Assembly (NCBI RefSeq): GCF_040183065.1
Contig: NC_091117.1
Coordinates: forward strand, 110,363,001 to 110,427,000
DNA length: 64,000 nt
Reading direction: 5' to 3'
Source of the DNA: Periplaneta americana
Lineage: Eukaryota > Arthropoda > Insecta > Blattodea > Blattidae
Shown: one piece after another, positions 34,211 through 44,782 of the stretch
Layout of the letters: each line of letters opens with the position of its first letter
Position numbering within the stretch: the stretch's first letter is position 1
The notes under the pieces: generated by a model
What the model was told of the DNA's origin: nothing
Seen by the model: only the letters and a program-made list of their open reading frames with translations
Database searches by the model: none
Program-made: the position numbers and the translations under genes

Positions 34211-34552
34211 CTCATACCAAACTAAATTGCACGTTTGTGCGCACTTCTTTCTTATTAAAACCACTTCTAGAAGCGGAAATTGTTTTATTGCCCTTTTCGG
34301 TTCCATTTGGAGGGGAAGAAACAGGTTCGCCTTATGAAAACGCTTCAGTTTACCAGGATATTTCTGTGGTGTTACTATTCTGTGTAAGACGTGTATTTCT
34401 TTAAAGTGTGCTTTAATGATAATAGCCTATTTAAAGTACGAATGGTTTATATGTGCGGATTTGAAGGTTGTAGCATTGCTTTTTGGAATGCAATTAGGCT
34501 ACACAAAATTTTTGCTGCTTTCTGTACGAATTGGACAGTCGCGCTCGAGATA

Positions 34553-34813
34553 TTTTATTTTTATTTCATTGGGTTATTTTACGACGCTTTGTCAACATCT
34601 GGGTTATTTAGCGTCTGAATGAAATGAAGGTGATAATGCCGATGAAATGAGTCCGGGGTCCAGCACCGAAAGTTACTCAGCATTTGCTCGTATTGAGTTG
34701 AGGGAAACCCCCGGAAAAAACCTCAACCAGGTAACTTGCCCCGACCGGGATTCGAACCCAGGCCACCTGGTTTCGCGGCCAGACGCACTGACCGTTACTC
34801 CACAGGTATGGAC
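34553..34813 (-). mobile_element. tRNA-headed SINE with 14-bp TSD
   Basis: TCGCGCTCGAGATA occurs exactly at 34,539-34,552 and 34,814-34,827. The minus-strand head is TGTGGAGTAACGGTCAGTGC, with box B GGGTTCGAATCCCGG. The body ends near GTCGTAAAATAACCCAAT and is the same family as 48,900-49,164. Confidence 0.95.
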
Positions 34814-34829
34814 TCGCGCTCGAGATAAG

Positions 34830-35774
34830 CATTATAAAATAAAACGACAATCACTAGAGCCAAGGAAGAAAAATATTATACATCAACCCCTTGTACATCA
34901 AAGCGAAGTAATTTTACCCCTTTTACACAATAAGTTAGAGTTAATGAAGAATTTGGTTAAAGGGATAAATTATAAAACTGAAGCATTTGAAAATATCCAG
35001 GAAAATTTTTCTGCTATTAATAATCCGTGGCGCTACACCCCGTGAAGAGCCAAGACCGACAAGCCGGCTGCTGGCCTCATGTCCACATGCCAAAACAGAG
35101 GTGGACGATCATCCAACTAGAATGGAGGTATCTTGTGGTTAGCACGATGATCCCCAAAGTCGTTATATCTGGCTTTCGCAACCGGTTTTCGCTACCTATC
35201 GTAGCTTCACAAGTGCATCACGATGCTAGGTGGGCACCGGTCCCATACACTGGCCGAAATTTCATGAGAAAATTTCTTCCCCCATGAGGACTCGGACCAG
35301 CGCGCATTCCTTAACATTTCCTGCTATTAGTGATTTGAAAAATAAAGGAGGGAGTTCTCAATGGACCACAAATTAGAGAAATAATGAAGGACAATCACTT
35401 CGAATCTTTGCAGGAAGGAAAAGAGACAGCCGTCTGGATAGCATTCAAGGAGGTTGAATTAATTTTCTGGATAACTATAGAAGTGAGAACTATGAAGAAC
35501 TAGTGAAAAATTTACTGTTGGCGTATTAAACTAGGGTTGTAACATTTCCTTGAAAATTCACTTCCTTCACTCACATCTTGACTTTTTTTTCCCCCGAGAA
35601 TTGTGCGATTTCAGTGATGAGCATGATGAGCGCTTCCATCAAGAAATTTCAACTATGGAAAAAAGATACCAAGGACAATGGAGTACCAATATGCTAGCAG
35701 ACTATTGTTGGACTTTAGCTCGTGATGTACCTGATGCCCAGTGTAAAAGAAAATGCAGAAGAAGAAAGCTTTAA
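34830..35774 (+). pseudogene. Unnamed insect transposon protein (KIHFLHSHLDFF family)
   Basis: The plus strand reads HQPLVHQSEVILPLLHNKLE and LMKNLVKGINYKTEAFENIQ. It is then interrupted by a SINE and resumes with EGVLNGPQIREIMKDNHFES, SLKIHFLHSHLDFFFP, RFHQEISTMEKRYQGQW and MLADYCWTLARDVPDAQ to a stop at 35,774. I recognise this as the C-terminal part of a repetitive, uncharacterised insect family (LPPLHIKLGLxKxFVKA...KIHFLHSHLDFFPxNLG). It is the likely transposase-region protein of the 33,211-36,434 element. Frameshifts occur near 35,530-35,640. Confidence 0.7.
35020..35320 (-). mobile_element. tRNA-derived SINE, CTGCTATTA TSD
   Basis: CTGCTATTA lies at 35,011-35,019 and 35,321-35,329. 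The minus-strand head contains GCGCTGGTCCGAGTCCTCAT (box B) and the body GCTAACCACAAGATACCTCC, ending at GGTGTAGCGCCACGGATTAT. It is the same family as 11,369-11,610 and splits the transposon protein frame. Confidence 0.9.
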
Positions 35775-36435
35775 TCTTCTGAACAGTGAATATTTAGCGT
35801 TATTGTCATTATATAAAACAATATTTTGAATAGATATAAAGTCCAACATTTCTCAAAAACCGTAACCAACAACTGTTTTATTGTCATATTCGTATTCAGG
35901 AGGCTCAAATTATATAGAAAACATATATCACATGCCTAGCGCAAAAAAAAAAATTAACATTTGTTACGCAGTGTTATTATTATAAATTATTATTCACCTG
36001 GTGCTTTCATCTCATTTGCAATGTTTCACATATTTTTAGAAACCACATTATTGTCGTGATATTGTTTCAAAAATTGTACAGACCGTATCTTTTCTGTACT
36101 AAATCAACTAATTTATCCGCATCGAGCTCCATTATGAATAATGTGTACTACACAACAATAGTATTTTTTGTAGATAAGGAAAGCGTGCAATCATAGCCAC
36201 TACTAACGCATGCGCAGTACACTGCAGCTATCAGACAGTCTCCTCGCGACGAACTTCTAGCAGTCATTCGATGTTGTCTCTTCGTGTTTCCTTGTGTCTG
36301 CTCGCGACCGTCGCGTCGCCGCGTCGCGTCTGATTCTGTGTGCATCGCATCATAAGAAATCAATGGGAGACAAGTACCACGAGACAAAATGTCGCGTCGC
36401 GCCGCGCCGCGTCTGATTCTGTGTGCACCCGGCCT

Positions 36436-37258
36436 AACATTGCGTTGCACTTCCGTACACACATTTTCTATGGAATTTAAGTCAGTACTTCTTGGCACCC
36501 ATGGAACCTCTCGACATCGTCCCTGTGAATGTTGAACCACCGCTGCACGGCGACGCATGTGTGTACCGAAGACAAGTCATGTTGGAATTTTATTTTGTTT
36601 TCGGGCTTAAACACACGAACACTAGATAGCATCACATTTTCCAGTTTATTGGTATACTGATGCTCATTCATATGCCCATGAATCCTCCATAGTGCACCGC
36701 CACCATAACCAGAAATCCGTACCACACCGACACGGACAAACGACCACTGCGTTGTCTCTGGACCACATATTCAGAGACAAATCTCTTGGATTGTTTCGGT
36801 CGATATACGTGCACTGGCCTGCTATAGTTCATAAACACATCATCCAAAAAGATGACCTCTTTCCATGGATAGTTGTATGAATTCGACAAAATGTGACACG
36901 ATCAATTCGATGGTCTTCAGTCAGAACTTCCTTCACCGTTGTTCTTCTCAGCACAACGTTGGCACTATTGAGCCTTTTACTAGCGTTCTGTTGGAAGCAG
37001 GAAATTCCCTGGCGGCCACAAGTATTTTAGAAGTATAAAATGAAAGCGCCTGGAACGTTCTATTAACATAAGATCTTGTTGTGGTGTTGATGCCTTGGGT
37101 CTTCAACTACCAGCTTTACGAGTTATGTAACCTCGCTTTTGATAGTGCGCCCACCAGCTGCACGCTGTTCTAGTGGCAACTCTATAGCGTTCTCCAGCTC
37201 GAGCCGTGCTAAATCGGCCTTCCTCGATCAGTGCAATTACTTTGGCTTTGACGTCCAT
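36436..37258 (-). pseudogene. Tc1-like transposase, N-terminal and central parts
   Basis: The gene starts MDVKAKVIALIEEGRFSTAR at 37,258, the helix-turn-helix domain, with ATRTACRWWAHYQKRGY next. After frame changes it reads WKEVIFLDDVFMNYSRPVHV near 36,850 (the first catalytic region, where DES is expected and DDV is present) and later VPRSTDLNSIENVCTEVQRN near 36,500, the SPDLNPIE block. The frame then meets the inserted transposon. Multiple frameshifts and substitutions in catalytic blocks make it dead. Confidence 0.75.
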
Positions 37259-38459
37259 ATCTATGGAACTGAAATACTAATGATGATTTTCGTAGTGATT
37301 GTGGCTATTTATAGACAAATTCTGTTAGTAGGGCTGGAAAGGGTCACGTGCCTAGGACTCTAGAAAGAACACGAAATATACAGTAGTCATAAACCATAAA
37401 CATAGTATGTCTGTAGAGTGAAGAGAGACGAACAGAGGGGATAAAAATAACATTAACAACATTCCTCATACCCGCAATGGCAAAACCAATGGCAAAACAA
37501 CTTTCTGTATGTTGACTAAAACACAACAAACGTTGCAAATATACACATAGGCTCAGTGCCGGATTCAGGCCTAGGTAACTTAGACAGTTGCCTAGGGCGG
37601 CAATTTCCAGGGGGCGGCATTTTCTCTCTCCCTTTCTCTCCCTTTTCCATTTTTATTTTACAATGAAATTTATTTTTAAAACACATGTTGGTAAATCTAT
37701 TCTGAAATTTCTTCTTGAACACCTTGTGGAAATCAGATATTGTTTTGTTATCACATTGTCGCGGTCGTGGCAAGCGTGAAAGGAAAGTGTACAGCTGCAT
37801 AGTTATATTGTAATGCCGGTATCACATTATTATACTATAAAACTACTTAAATTTAACTGCTTGCATGAACAAGAATGCAGTGTTGAAAATCAAATTGCAT
37901 ATTGTTGTTTATTAGCTATTTATCGCTATGAATAATAACCACAACTCTCAGTTACATTCACAATATAATAGCCTATATCAGCGTTTCTCAAACTATGGTC
38001 CTTGGACCACCTGTGTCCCCGAGGTCTGCCCTTATGGTTCTTAAAAAGGACATAAGAAAAAATCAAATTCAAACGAATTGCGTATCACACTATCTGAAAA
38101 TCTCAGAGTTTGGAAATGACACATGACAGTCACCTTTCACTTTTACTCCCAGTAATGACATTTTATGAAATTTATTACCCTACCTGTCTACCGAATTTCC
38201 ACTCTACTCTCAGCAAAAAAGAGGGATTTAAAACACTATGAACATGGTGTTTCTCGCCAACTTTTCCCTGCACATCAGCTGACGACATGTGGCTAAGTAT
38301 ATTGGAATAGCTTCCAGATATATCCTCAAAACTAAACGAACTAAATCTCTCTCTACAAGGTAATTCTTTGACTGTTTGAGAAAAAAGTGTTCGGGAGGAA
38401 ACTTGGTTTGTGGGTCAGATCCGTAAAACAGAGGTTTTTTCACTATTTTCCAACCCTAG

Positions 38460-38935
38460 AGTCTTCTTTGATTGAAAATGATTTCGTTATTGGAAAGAAA
38501 ATTATGCAATGACATACGTTCGCATCTCGAAACTCTGAGGTCACAATTTGAAACTTATTTTCCATGTAAATATGAAGAATTTTCATGGGTTCGCGATCCC
38601 TTGATATTGAAAATAACAAACTTTCGTTGAGTGAAAGAGAACAGTTAATTGAACTCTCGACTTAAAATGAAATTCCAAGCAGAAAGTATGGTTAATTTAT
38701 GGACCTCAACACAAGTGAAAAGAGAATATATTGAACTGTACAGTGGTGCTTTACAGATTATAATTCAGTTTGCTTTTGCGTATCTGTGTGAGCAAGGGTT
38801 TTCATTACTAACTCTAATAAAAACAAAGTACCGAAATCGACTCTATGTATGTAACGATCTCTGACTTAAGCTTACCAGCATATATCAAAATATAGAACAA
38901 CTGCGCAAGAATCGGCAGGCTTATCCATCTTATTA
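38460..38935 (+). pseudogene. hAT transposase C-terminal fragment
   Basis: The plus strand gives SHLETLRSQFETYFPC, EEFSWVRDPLILKITN in a degraded region, MKFQAESMVNLWTSTQVKRE and FAFAYLCEQGFSLLTLIKTK followed by YRNRLYVCNDL. This is the hAT C-terminal dimerisation region (FxSTYLCExGFSxLxxIKxKxRxRL). A stop and frameshift near 38,645 and 38,865 break it. The RNase H-like catalytic core is absent. Confidence 0.85.
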
Positions 38936-38954
38936 ATGAGAATACCAACATTTG

Positions 38955-39045
38955 TTTCTTTGTTTCTTTGTCTGTCTGTCTGTCTGTCTTTGTCTGTCTT
39001 TGTCTGTCTGTCTGTTTGTTTGTTTGTTTATTTATTTATTTTGTT
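38955..39045. repeat. (TCTG)n/(TTTG)n tetranucleotide tract
   Basis: Runs of TCTG and TTTG/TTTA units are interspersed over about 90 bp inside the hAT element, after the transposase fragment. Confidence 0.9.
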
Positions 39046-39697
39046 TAGCTAATAAGTTAAAGATTGTCCAAACTCTAATACCTTGATTTATTAAAAGTCT
39101 AAAATTAATTTTTTTCTATTGACATTAATGTAATTAGTTAATACTAATATAAAGTTAAACGAAGTAAATTAATTTTAATTAATTAATTCAGTTTTAAAAT
39201 ATACTGGTATTAAAATATGCTTTGCTTTCAAAGGGAACAAGAGTAAGGTGGTCCTCGGAACTGTTGTGACTTAAAAAAGTGGTCCCCACTTCAAAAAAGT
39301 TTAAGAAACACTGGCCTATATCATCAACAATACTATTTAATCACTTTTCAGTATGTTCACTATATCATTCGATTTGAAAGGTTTATTCTGTAAAGAGTTG
39401 GAGTTTATTTTTCAATTTATTTTATACTCCTGTCGAAGTAAGAAATATTCGCAAAATTTATACACCAACAGAAACCATGCTTAAAAAAACCACAGCCTGC
39501 CTTTCAAAAATAAATTTTCTTTCAACAATGAATAAGTTTGAGTATTATATTTCTTTGCTTCGAGTCTGATATGCTTCATCAGATCGACTTTGATAATACC
39601 ATCATTGCTTCCTCTGTGAAGAAAGTCCGAAGAAAGTCTTTATAATTCACAAGTAAGATGCATGTATTTTGATTTCAGTAATTTAATGTTTTCTGAA

Positions 39698-39931
39698 GTC
39701 GACCTGGTTGGCGAGTTGGTATAGCGCTGGCATTCTATGCCCAAGGTTACGGGTTCGATCCCGGGCCAGGTCGATGGCATTTAAGTGTGCTTAAATGCGA
39801 CAGGCTCATGTCAGTAGATTTACTGGCATGTAAAAGAACTCCTGCGGGACAAAATTCCGACACATCCGGCGACGCTGATATAACCTTTGCAGTTGCGAGA
39901 GTTGTTAAATAAATCATAACATTTAACATTT
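39698..39931 (+). mobile_element. tRNA-derived SINE with 11-bp TSD
   Basis: TGTTTTCTGAA lies at 39,687-39,697 and 39,932-39,942. The head GTCGACCTGGTTGGCGAGT has box B GGGTTCGATCCCGG. GACCTGG and CCAGGTC form a 7-bp acceptor-like stem. The body GACAGGCTCATGTCAGTAGA is shared with the SINE at 13,216. Confidence 0.95.
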
Positions 39932-40083
39932 TGTTTTCTGAATTGTAACATTTCATTTAAAAATAACTTTACCTGAACGTCACCTGTATAATAGCTGTCC
40001 ATAAACTGTTTGTGGGATTTGGGGACGGCAAAATCTAACACTGCCTAGGAGCGGCACTATAGGCCTACCTAACTCCGGCTCTG

Positions 40084-41566
40084 CATAACCTACAGAATAC
40101 TGTAGAATGTAAATAAAACCATTCCGAAAGCCAATCTCTCTAAGGGACGAAGTGAAAAGCGTTAATGTATCCCATGAAGTTATTTCTATTCACTACATTA
40201 TACACCAACAGAAATCATGTGCAAAACAAATCAAAATTGTGTCATAGAAGTAGTCCAGTTGGAAAAACCACCAACACAATTATATCGAGAAGTCTTGCTC
40301 ATTGTCAATTTAAGTCTTTCTTGATGAATGCAATAGCGAGTAAGGCGATCTGTCATATTATAGTAAAGTACGGTGACTTAGTCGTGGCAAATTATTGAAT
40401 AGGTTCTTTGAACTGAGGGAGGAAACATCATCGTTCACGGAGGAAGAAGAAAAGTCTGTATCATAAGTGAAGAATGAAAAAATGGATTTGTGAACTTGCC
40501 TTCTTAATGGAATTATCTGAATGCTTTAAATTGTTTTCTACATGGTAACAACAAGATTATGACACAATTATATGACAGAGTGAAGGCGTTTAATATAAAC
40601 CACCTTTAATTATGGAACGTTAGCTTAACTAAAAGGATAAGTTACAGCAAATTTTTCAATATTAACAACCATATAGGCATACTAGTTTCTTAAGACTTTG
40701 GATTTCGAAGAATATATTCACACATCATGACGATCTGCACCAGAAATTTGATTCGAGATTTAAAGACTAGGAAAATTTTCAATTTGATTTTCAATTAGTA
40801 TTTATAATTAGAACTTATTGATTTACTTTACGATAGTGAATTGAAGGATAAAAATCAAAACAAAAGAAGTTATCTGACTTTTATATGAACTTTCCATGTC
40901 TTAGATTTCCCCAATTATACAGACTCCCTTTTTCGGATTTACGTAGGCCATCTGTGCGAACAGTAATTTTTTTCCTATGATGAAGATAAAGAAGCCATGT
41001 GATGGAAGCAAATTATCGTGTCACAACTTAAAATGTGCTGTCACATTATGCACTATACACACAATAGTTCCAATCGTTGAGAAATTGCTGAGGAAAAAGA
41101 GAATTAAACAAATCCCGAAAAATCAGTGCTAATGCCAGTGTTGAGTGGACTGAATGGAGTTAAATTTCTGCATTATTATTCCTAGGATTTTTATTTATTT
41201 TGTTCAACATTTTCCTTAACAGAAGCAGTTTACACATTTACAGTAATTGTCATGCATTACCCGAATAATTAACATGAAATGTGTATTACATTTCTAAAAG
41301 TAATTATAAATTTATTAACTTCTAACTTTGTTGAAAATAGGCTACAATGTTTTTGTTTTTTTTTTTTCAAATTGCTTAAGATAGTTCATTTAGTTATTTC
41401 TATTCAGCCAGTATCTTTTTTCATCACAAAACAATCATAAACCTATGCAGTAAATTCATATTTTGGTCCCGCCGCTGAACGTCTTACCTGCCCTGCTACG
41501 ACTTTCCGCGGGCGAGCGGGCAAGGCTTGATGACGACACAGTGCTCTGAGTTGGGGATCAATGCTC
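40084..41566. other. No gene recognised
   Basis: This is about 1.5 kb of AT-rich sequence without a named repeat. Short frames (for example 40,165-40,398) look random. A GC-rich patch at 41,465-41,560 precedes the dispersed repeat. Confidence 0.5.
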
Positions 41567-41656
41567 TATACTGTGATAATCACAACAAAACCGGCATAAG
41601 TAACATTACGAGTTTTGCTGCACATTGGCCAGTTTTTTCTTCCGTGACTGTACATA
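41567..41656 (-). repeat. Inverted partner of the 31,996 repeat
   Basis: This is the reverse complement of 31,996-32,108, joined directly to the SINE sequence that begins CATATCATATATTATT. Confidence 0.75.
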
Positions 41657-42117
41657 TCATATATTATTTCAATGTACCGAAGTACATATGATATTTCCAT
41701 GCAGATATTCTGCGTCATCATACGATGAAAGAGTAAAGGAACGGAGATTTGAACCCGGGTTTTCAGCTCTACGTGCTGATGCTTTATCCACTAAGCCACA
41801 CCGGATACAACCCCGGCGTCGGACAGAATTGTCTCTGATTGAGTTCCAACTCTTGGGTTCCCTCTAGTGGCCACCCTCTGCACTACGTCATAGATGTCTA
41901 TGAACATAGGACCGAAGTCCACACATGTGCTGAGGTGCACTCGTTATGAGTGACTAGTTGGCCGGGACGGAATAAGCGCCGTCTTAAATCACTTCGTGAT
42001 TTACGCATATCATATATTATTTCAATGTACCGAAGTACATATGATATTTCCATGCAGATATTCTGCGTCATCATACGATGAAAGAGTAATGGAACGGAGA
42101 AAAATTCTCTCCGGCGC
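41657..42117 (-). mobile_element. tRNA-derived SINE units in tandem, minus orientation
   Basis: On the minus strand the unit reads from the body AGAATTTTTCTCCGTTCC through CGGCGCTTATTCCGTCCCGG to a second tRNA-like head at about 41,742-41,805. The 3' acceptor part of that head is deleted (GGAG joins ATTTGAACCC). The right part of the first unit is cut at 42,117 by a DNA transposon. The same family is at 44,257-44,810. Confidence 0.88.
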
Positions 42118-44256
42118 ACAGTGTGTAATTTAGCGAGTCTAGCCGGCCAAAAATCATTTCTCGAAAACTAATCGCTCAATTTTCATAAAATTCAGTATGT
42201 ACCTTCAATTATTGAAGTGGATAAGTTTTTAATAATGAAAATGAAAATAGCAACTATTTTTACTGAAAATAAAAATAGTAATTTTGTAAAAAAATTTCGA
42301 TTCGAATCAAAAAAATAAATTAATGTTCACAATGTGGAATTAATGTCCATAATGTGGAATACACTTAAAATTGAAAGCGTCAGGCGAAGGAATATTGCTA
42401 CATATCTTACTTGTTCGGACGTCAGATGCATCCCCATCAGAATCTGCATCCTCGCTGCTAGTCTCTCCTTTGACAGACAGACTAATGGAGGCTCGGAGAC
42501 AACTGCAGCACTACTATTGAAATCGACCGCAATTTCCTCTTCTTAATTTCTTTAAGCTGGTAATGTAAGGGTCCAAAGAAATAAGTGGCCTGAGTAAAAC
42601 ATCGGTATTTGTGTCTTTCTTGATGTTTTTCTTGCGAAGACTTCTCTGAAAAGTCTAATATAGTATTTGTTCCTCGTTTCCTGGGCTTCCTCAGATAGTT
42701 TGCCAGTAAGTATAATAGTGTCCTGTGACCTTCTATCCATGAGCTAAGAGTTTGTGAAGGTTTGCAGGCATATAATACTATTTGTGCAAGCATAAATATA
42801 ATTCCCTTGTCTCCCTTGCATACATGTCAAGTGCCCGTTTCTCAGTATTGCAAAACCGTATGAAAAAGGTTTCTGATATATTATGTGTAAACGACTTATT
42901 AGATTTCCATCTATTCCCGTAATATATGCGAAAGTGGAAACCTCCCTGAAAAATATTCTTGTGGTATTTGCATCGTTTTTATTGCGACTGCTTTGTTTTA
43001 TCATGTCAACATGCCTATCTTCAATGTTTCGCAATAAGTAAAACGATGGATCTAAATTAACTGTTACAAGATTTTGTATTTCTCTTAATTCTTTATATTG
43101 ATTTGAGGTCAACTGTAGATCAATAATCAAAGCGAGATCCTTATTAGGTGACAATTGTTGGTCGTTCCTGCAAAATCAATTTTTACGATTTTTTTTCCAT
43201 TTTGTCGCACGTTGAAGTAATGCAAGTGAAAGCTCTCCTACAATATTGGCCGCATCTCTTTTCCTATAAGTTCTGAAATTCATATGGGCAACAGAAAGCT
43301 TTTCTTCTGGCGATCTTTCTTTAAAATGTGGACTAGCTTTTTTTCCGTTTTGATCTTTCGCTAAGTCTCCGAAAAGTTTACGTGGACGTCTCGAATGCTT
43401 GTACTGGCAGAATCAAATTGGAATTGTTTTGTAGTATATGGCAAAGTATTATGTATTTTATTTTCAGACTTTGCATCTTGGTTTAAATATAGCATATTAT
43501 ATTTTAAGACATTTATCTCATTTCTGCTGTATTTTCCCCACCGTAATCGAATTTTCGAGCATAGAAATTTAATTCATTTTTTATTGACTGTAAAATGTCT
43601 TCAGAGTAATCTCTGAGACCAAAATGTTCAATTATATTTGAGAATTTCACTTTTCTCTCGCTCTTGTTCCACATATGGAAAACAGCTCTCCGGATTACGG
43701 AGCGCATGGTGTCTGAAAATAATTAATAGCTACTCTGTCTGCACCTGTTTTGAGAAAAAAATCACGTCGTCCTATTCAGAAAAGTATAATGAATATCTCT
43801 ACAAAATTTTATCGAGGTGAGAGAGGGCTACACCTTTTAAAAGTCAACTGGAAATATATAATAGGGTAAAACTCAAACTCTTTGCACATGTTTATCTAGA
43901 CACTTATTCTAGACAATAAGATATTAATTTTTGTCACGAGAATTAGCTTATATGTAAGTACATACCTTCTTATAATATATCCACACTCTGTAGTAGAAAA
44001 AATATTTTATTAAATTTACCACTTTGCACCATCCAAACACATACTTCGCGCCCGCCTCTGCAGCGTAAATGATCTTATCAGAGACATGCAACTTTCGCTC
44101 TATTGTGAGCGTCCCCTAACAGATGTAAGCATCTGTCTACACTCGGATAGTATACTTTAGAGTGTTATAAACACGTCTATGTAAGAATTTAGCATTAAAG
44201 ATAGGGTGTGAAAATTGATTTTTGGCCGGCTAGATGCTTGAAATTACACAGTGTGC
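42118..44256 (-). mobile_element. Unclassified DNA transposon inserted in a SINE
   Basis: The left end is CACAGTGTGTAATTTAGCG and the right end, as reverse complement, is CACACTGTGTAATTTCAAGC. The inverted match continues through CTAGCCGGCCAAAAATCA (about 45 bp). CGGCG stands on both sides, a possible 5-bp TSD. The SINE sequence CTCTCCGGCG resumes as CGGCGCCGGGATTTG, which proves the insertion. The minus strand encodes pieces of an uncharacterised protein. Confidence 0.82.
42482..43707 (-). pseudogene. Unnamed transposon protein (GRPRKxF...LSxxQYxxLR type)
   Basis: Minus-strand pieces in order are MRSVIRRAVFHMWNKSERKV (43,707) with HFGLRDYSEDILQSIKNELN, RRPRKLFGDLAKDQNGKKAS near 43,380, EEKLSVAHMNFRTYRKRDAA near 43,280, DLALIIDLQLTSNQYKELRE near 43,110 and KPSQTLSSWIEGHRTLLYLL near 42,740. 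The order (G)RPRKxF then LALIxDxxLTxxQYxxLR resembles an uncharacterised metazoan repeat family I have seen in insects and cnidarians. Several frameshifts are present. No catalytic motif can be named. Confidence 0.5.
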
Positions 44257-44408
44257 GGCGCCGGGATTTGAACCCGGGTTTTCAGCTCTACGTGCTGATG
44301 CTTTATCCACTCAATTCTGTCCGACGCCGGGGTTGTATCCGGTGTGGCTTAGTGGATAAAGCATCAGCACGTAGAGCTGAAAACCCGGGTTCAAATCCCG
44401 GCGCTGGA
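44257..44408 (+). repeat. SINE foldback hairpin
   Basis: Segment 44,257-44,313 (minus-oriented head) is followed by 39 bp starting CAATTCTGTCCGACGCCGG and then by the plus-oriented head 44,353-44,408. The two arms, about 56 bp each, are near-perfect reverse complements. The middle 39 bp is the reverse complement of the sequence that occupies this position in the 41,657 copy. Confidence 0.85.
44338..44408 (+). mobile_element. SINE tRNA-like head with full cloverleaf, unit 1
   Basis: The acceptor arms TCCGGTG and CGCTGGA pair with one extra mismatch relative to unit 2. The D arm is GCTT/AAGC, the anticodon arm TCAGC/GCTGA with loop ACGTAGA, and the T arm CCGGG/CCCGG with loop TTCAAAT. Boxes A and B are intact. 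It is the head of a SINE, not a host tRNA gene, because the SINE body follows without a terminator. Confidence 0.85.
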
Positions 44409-44711
44409 GAGAATTTTTCTCCGTTCCATTACTCTTTCATCGTATGATGACGCAGAATATCTGCATGGAAATATCATATGTACTTCGGTACATTGAAATA
44501 ATATATGATATGCGTAAATCACGAAGTGATTTAAGACGGCGCTTATTCCGTCCCGGCCAACTAGTCACTCATAACGAGTGCACCTCAGCACATGTGTGGA
44601 CTTCGGTCCTATGTTCATAGACATCTATGACGTAGTGCAGAGGGCGGCCACTAGAGGGAACCCAAGAGTTGGAACTCAATCAGAGACAATTCTGTCCGAC
44701 GCCGGGGTGTA
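44409..44711 (+). mobile_element. SINE body, unit 1
   Basis: The body runs from GAGAGAATTTTTCTCCGTTC through ATGACGCAGAATATCTGC, CGGCGCTTATTCCGTCCC and CACTAGAGGGAACCCAAG to GACGCCGGGGTGTA. The next head starts at 44,712, so the tandem period is about 374 bp. Confidence 0.88.
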
Positions 44712-44782
44712 TCCGGTGTGGCTTAGTGGATAAAGCATCAGCACGTAGAGCTGAAAACCCGGGTTCAAATCCCGGCGCCGGA
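44712..44782 (+). mobile_element. SINE tRNA-like head with full cloverleaf, unit 2
   Basis: All four arms pair, including TCCGGTG with CGCCGGA (7 bp, one G-T). The loop ACGTAGA would give anticodon GTA, but position 33 is C rather than the near-universal T. About 50 bp of body follow before the unit breaks off near 44,818. Confidence 0.88.

Larger units (their letters stand above)
33211..36434 (+). mobile_element. Unclassified DNA transposon with GC-rich 27-bp TIR
   Basis: GGCCGGGTGCACACAGAATC followed by AGACGCG at 33,211-33,237 is mirrored exactly at 36,408-36,434. TA lies at both outer edges. The right TIR is partly duplicated (an extra copy of CGCGTCTGATTCTGTGTGCA near 36,325). The element sits in a Tc1 transposase gene and encodes a recognisable but unnamed insect protein family (34,830-35,774). 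It also carries SINEs at 34,553 and 35,020. Confidence 0.88.
32232..37480 (-). mobile_element. Tc1-like transposon carrying nested insertions
   Basis: Inverted, diverged matches at about 32,232-32,340 and 37,375-37,480 (shared core CTCTGTTCGTCTCTCTT) probably are its long TIRs. Between them the minus strand encodes a Tc1-type transposase from 37,258 to 33,024. The element contains a 187-bp MITE (32,693-32,879) and a 3.2-kb transposon (33,211-36,434). The outermost bases and TSD were not resolved. Confidence 0.6.
37979..39313 (+). mobile_element. hAT transposon with exact 8-bp TSD
   Basis: GCCTATAT flanks it at 37,971-37,978 and 39,314-39,321. The ends are CAGCGTTTCTCAAACT and, as reverse complement, CAGTGTTTCTTAAACT, a widely shared hAT terminus. 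It is 1,335 bp long with only the last part of a transposase, so it is internally deleted. Confidence 0.93.
37553..40083. mobile_element. hAT-like element containing a second hAT and a SINE
   Basis: Left end CAGTGCCGGATTCAGGCC and right end (reverse complement) CAGAGCCGGAGTTAGG are related. The flanking 8-mers CATAGGCT and CATAACCT match at six positions, fitting an old hAT TSD. No own transposase is recognisable. A younger hAT (37,979-39,313) and a SINE (39,698-39,931) are inside. Confidence 0.7.

Noticed and set aside
36148..36558. 136-codon minus-strand ORF as one gene
   Set aside because: It fuses a Tc1 fragment (STDLNSIENV) with the GC-rich TIR of the inserted transposon, so it is a chimera made by insertion.
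32232..37480. Reading the whole interval as one large Maverick-like element
   Set aside because: No viral-type capsid, ATPase, integrase or polymerase genes are present, and the inside is explained by Tc1, SINE and TIR transposon insertions.
42118..44256. CRISPR-like direct repeats near 41.6-44.8 kb
   Set aside because: The repeats are SINE units of about 374 bp with tRNA heads, not short repeats with unique spacers, and the DNA is eukaryotic.
44338..44408. Functional host tRNA gene
   Set aside because: The cloverleaf is good, but a SINE body follows directly, no T-run terminator is present and position 33 is C.
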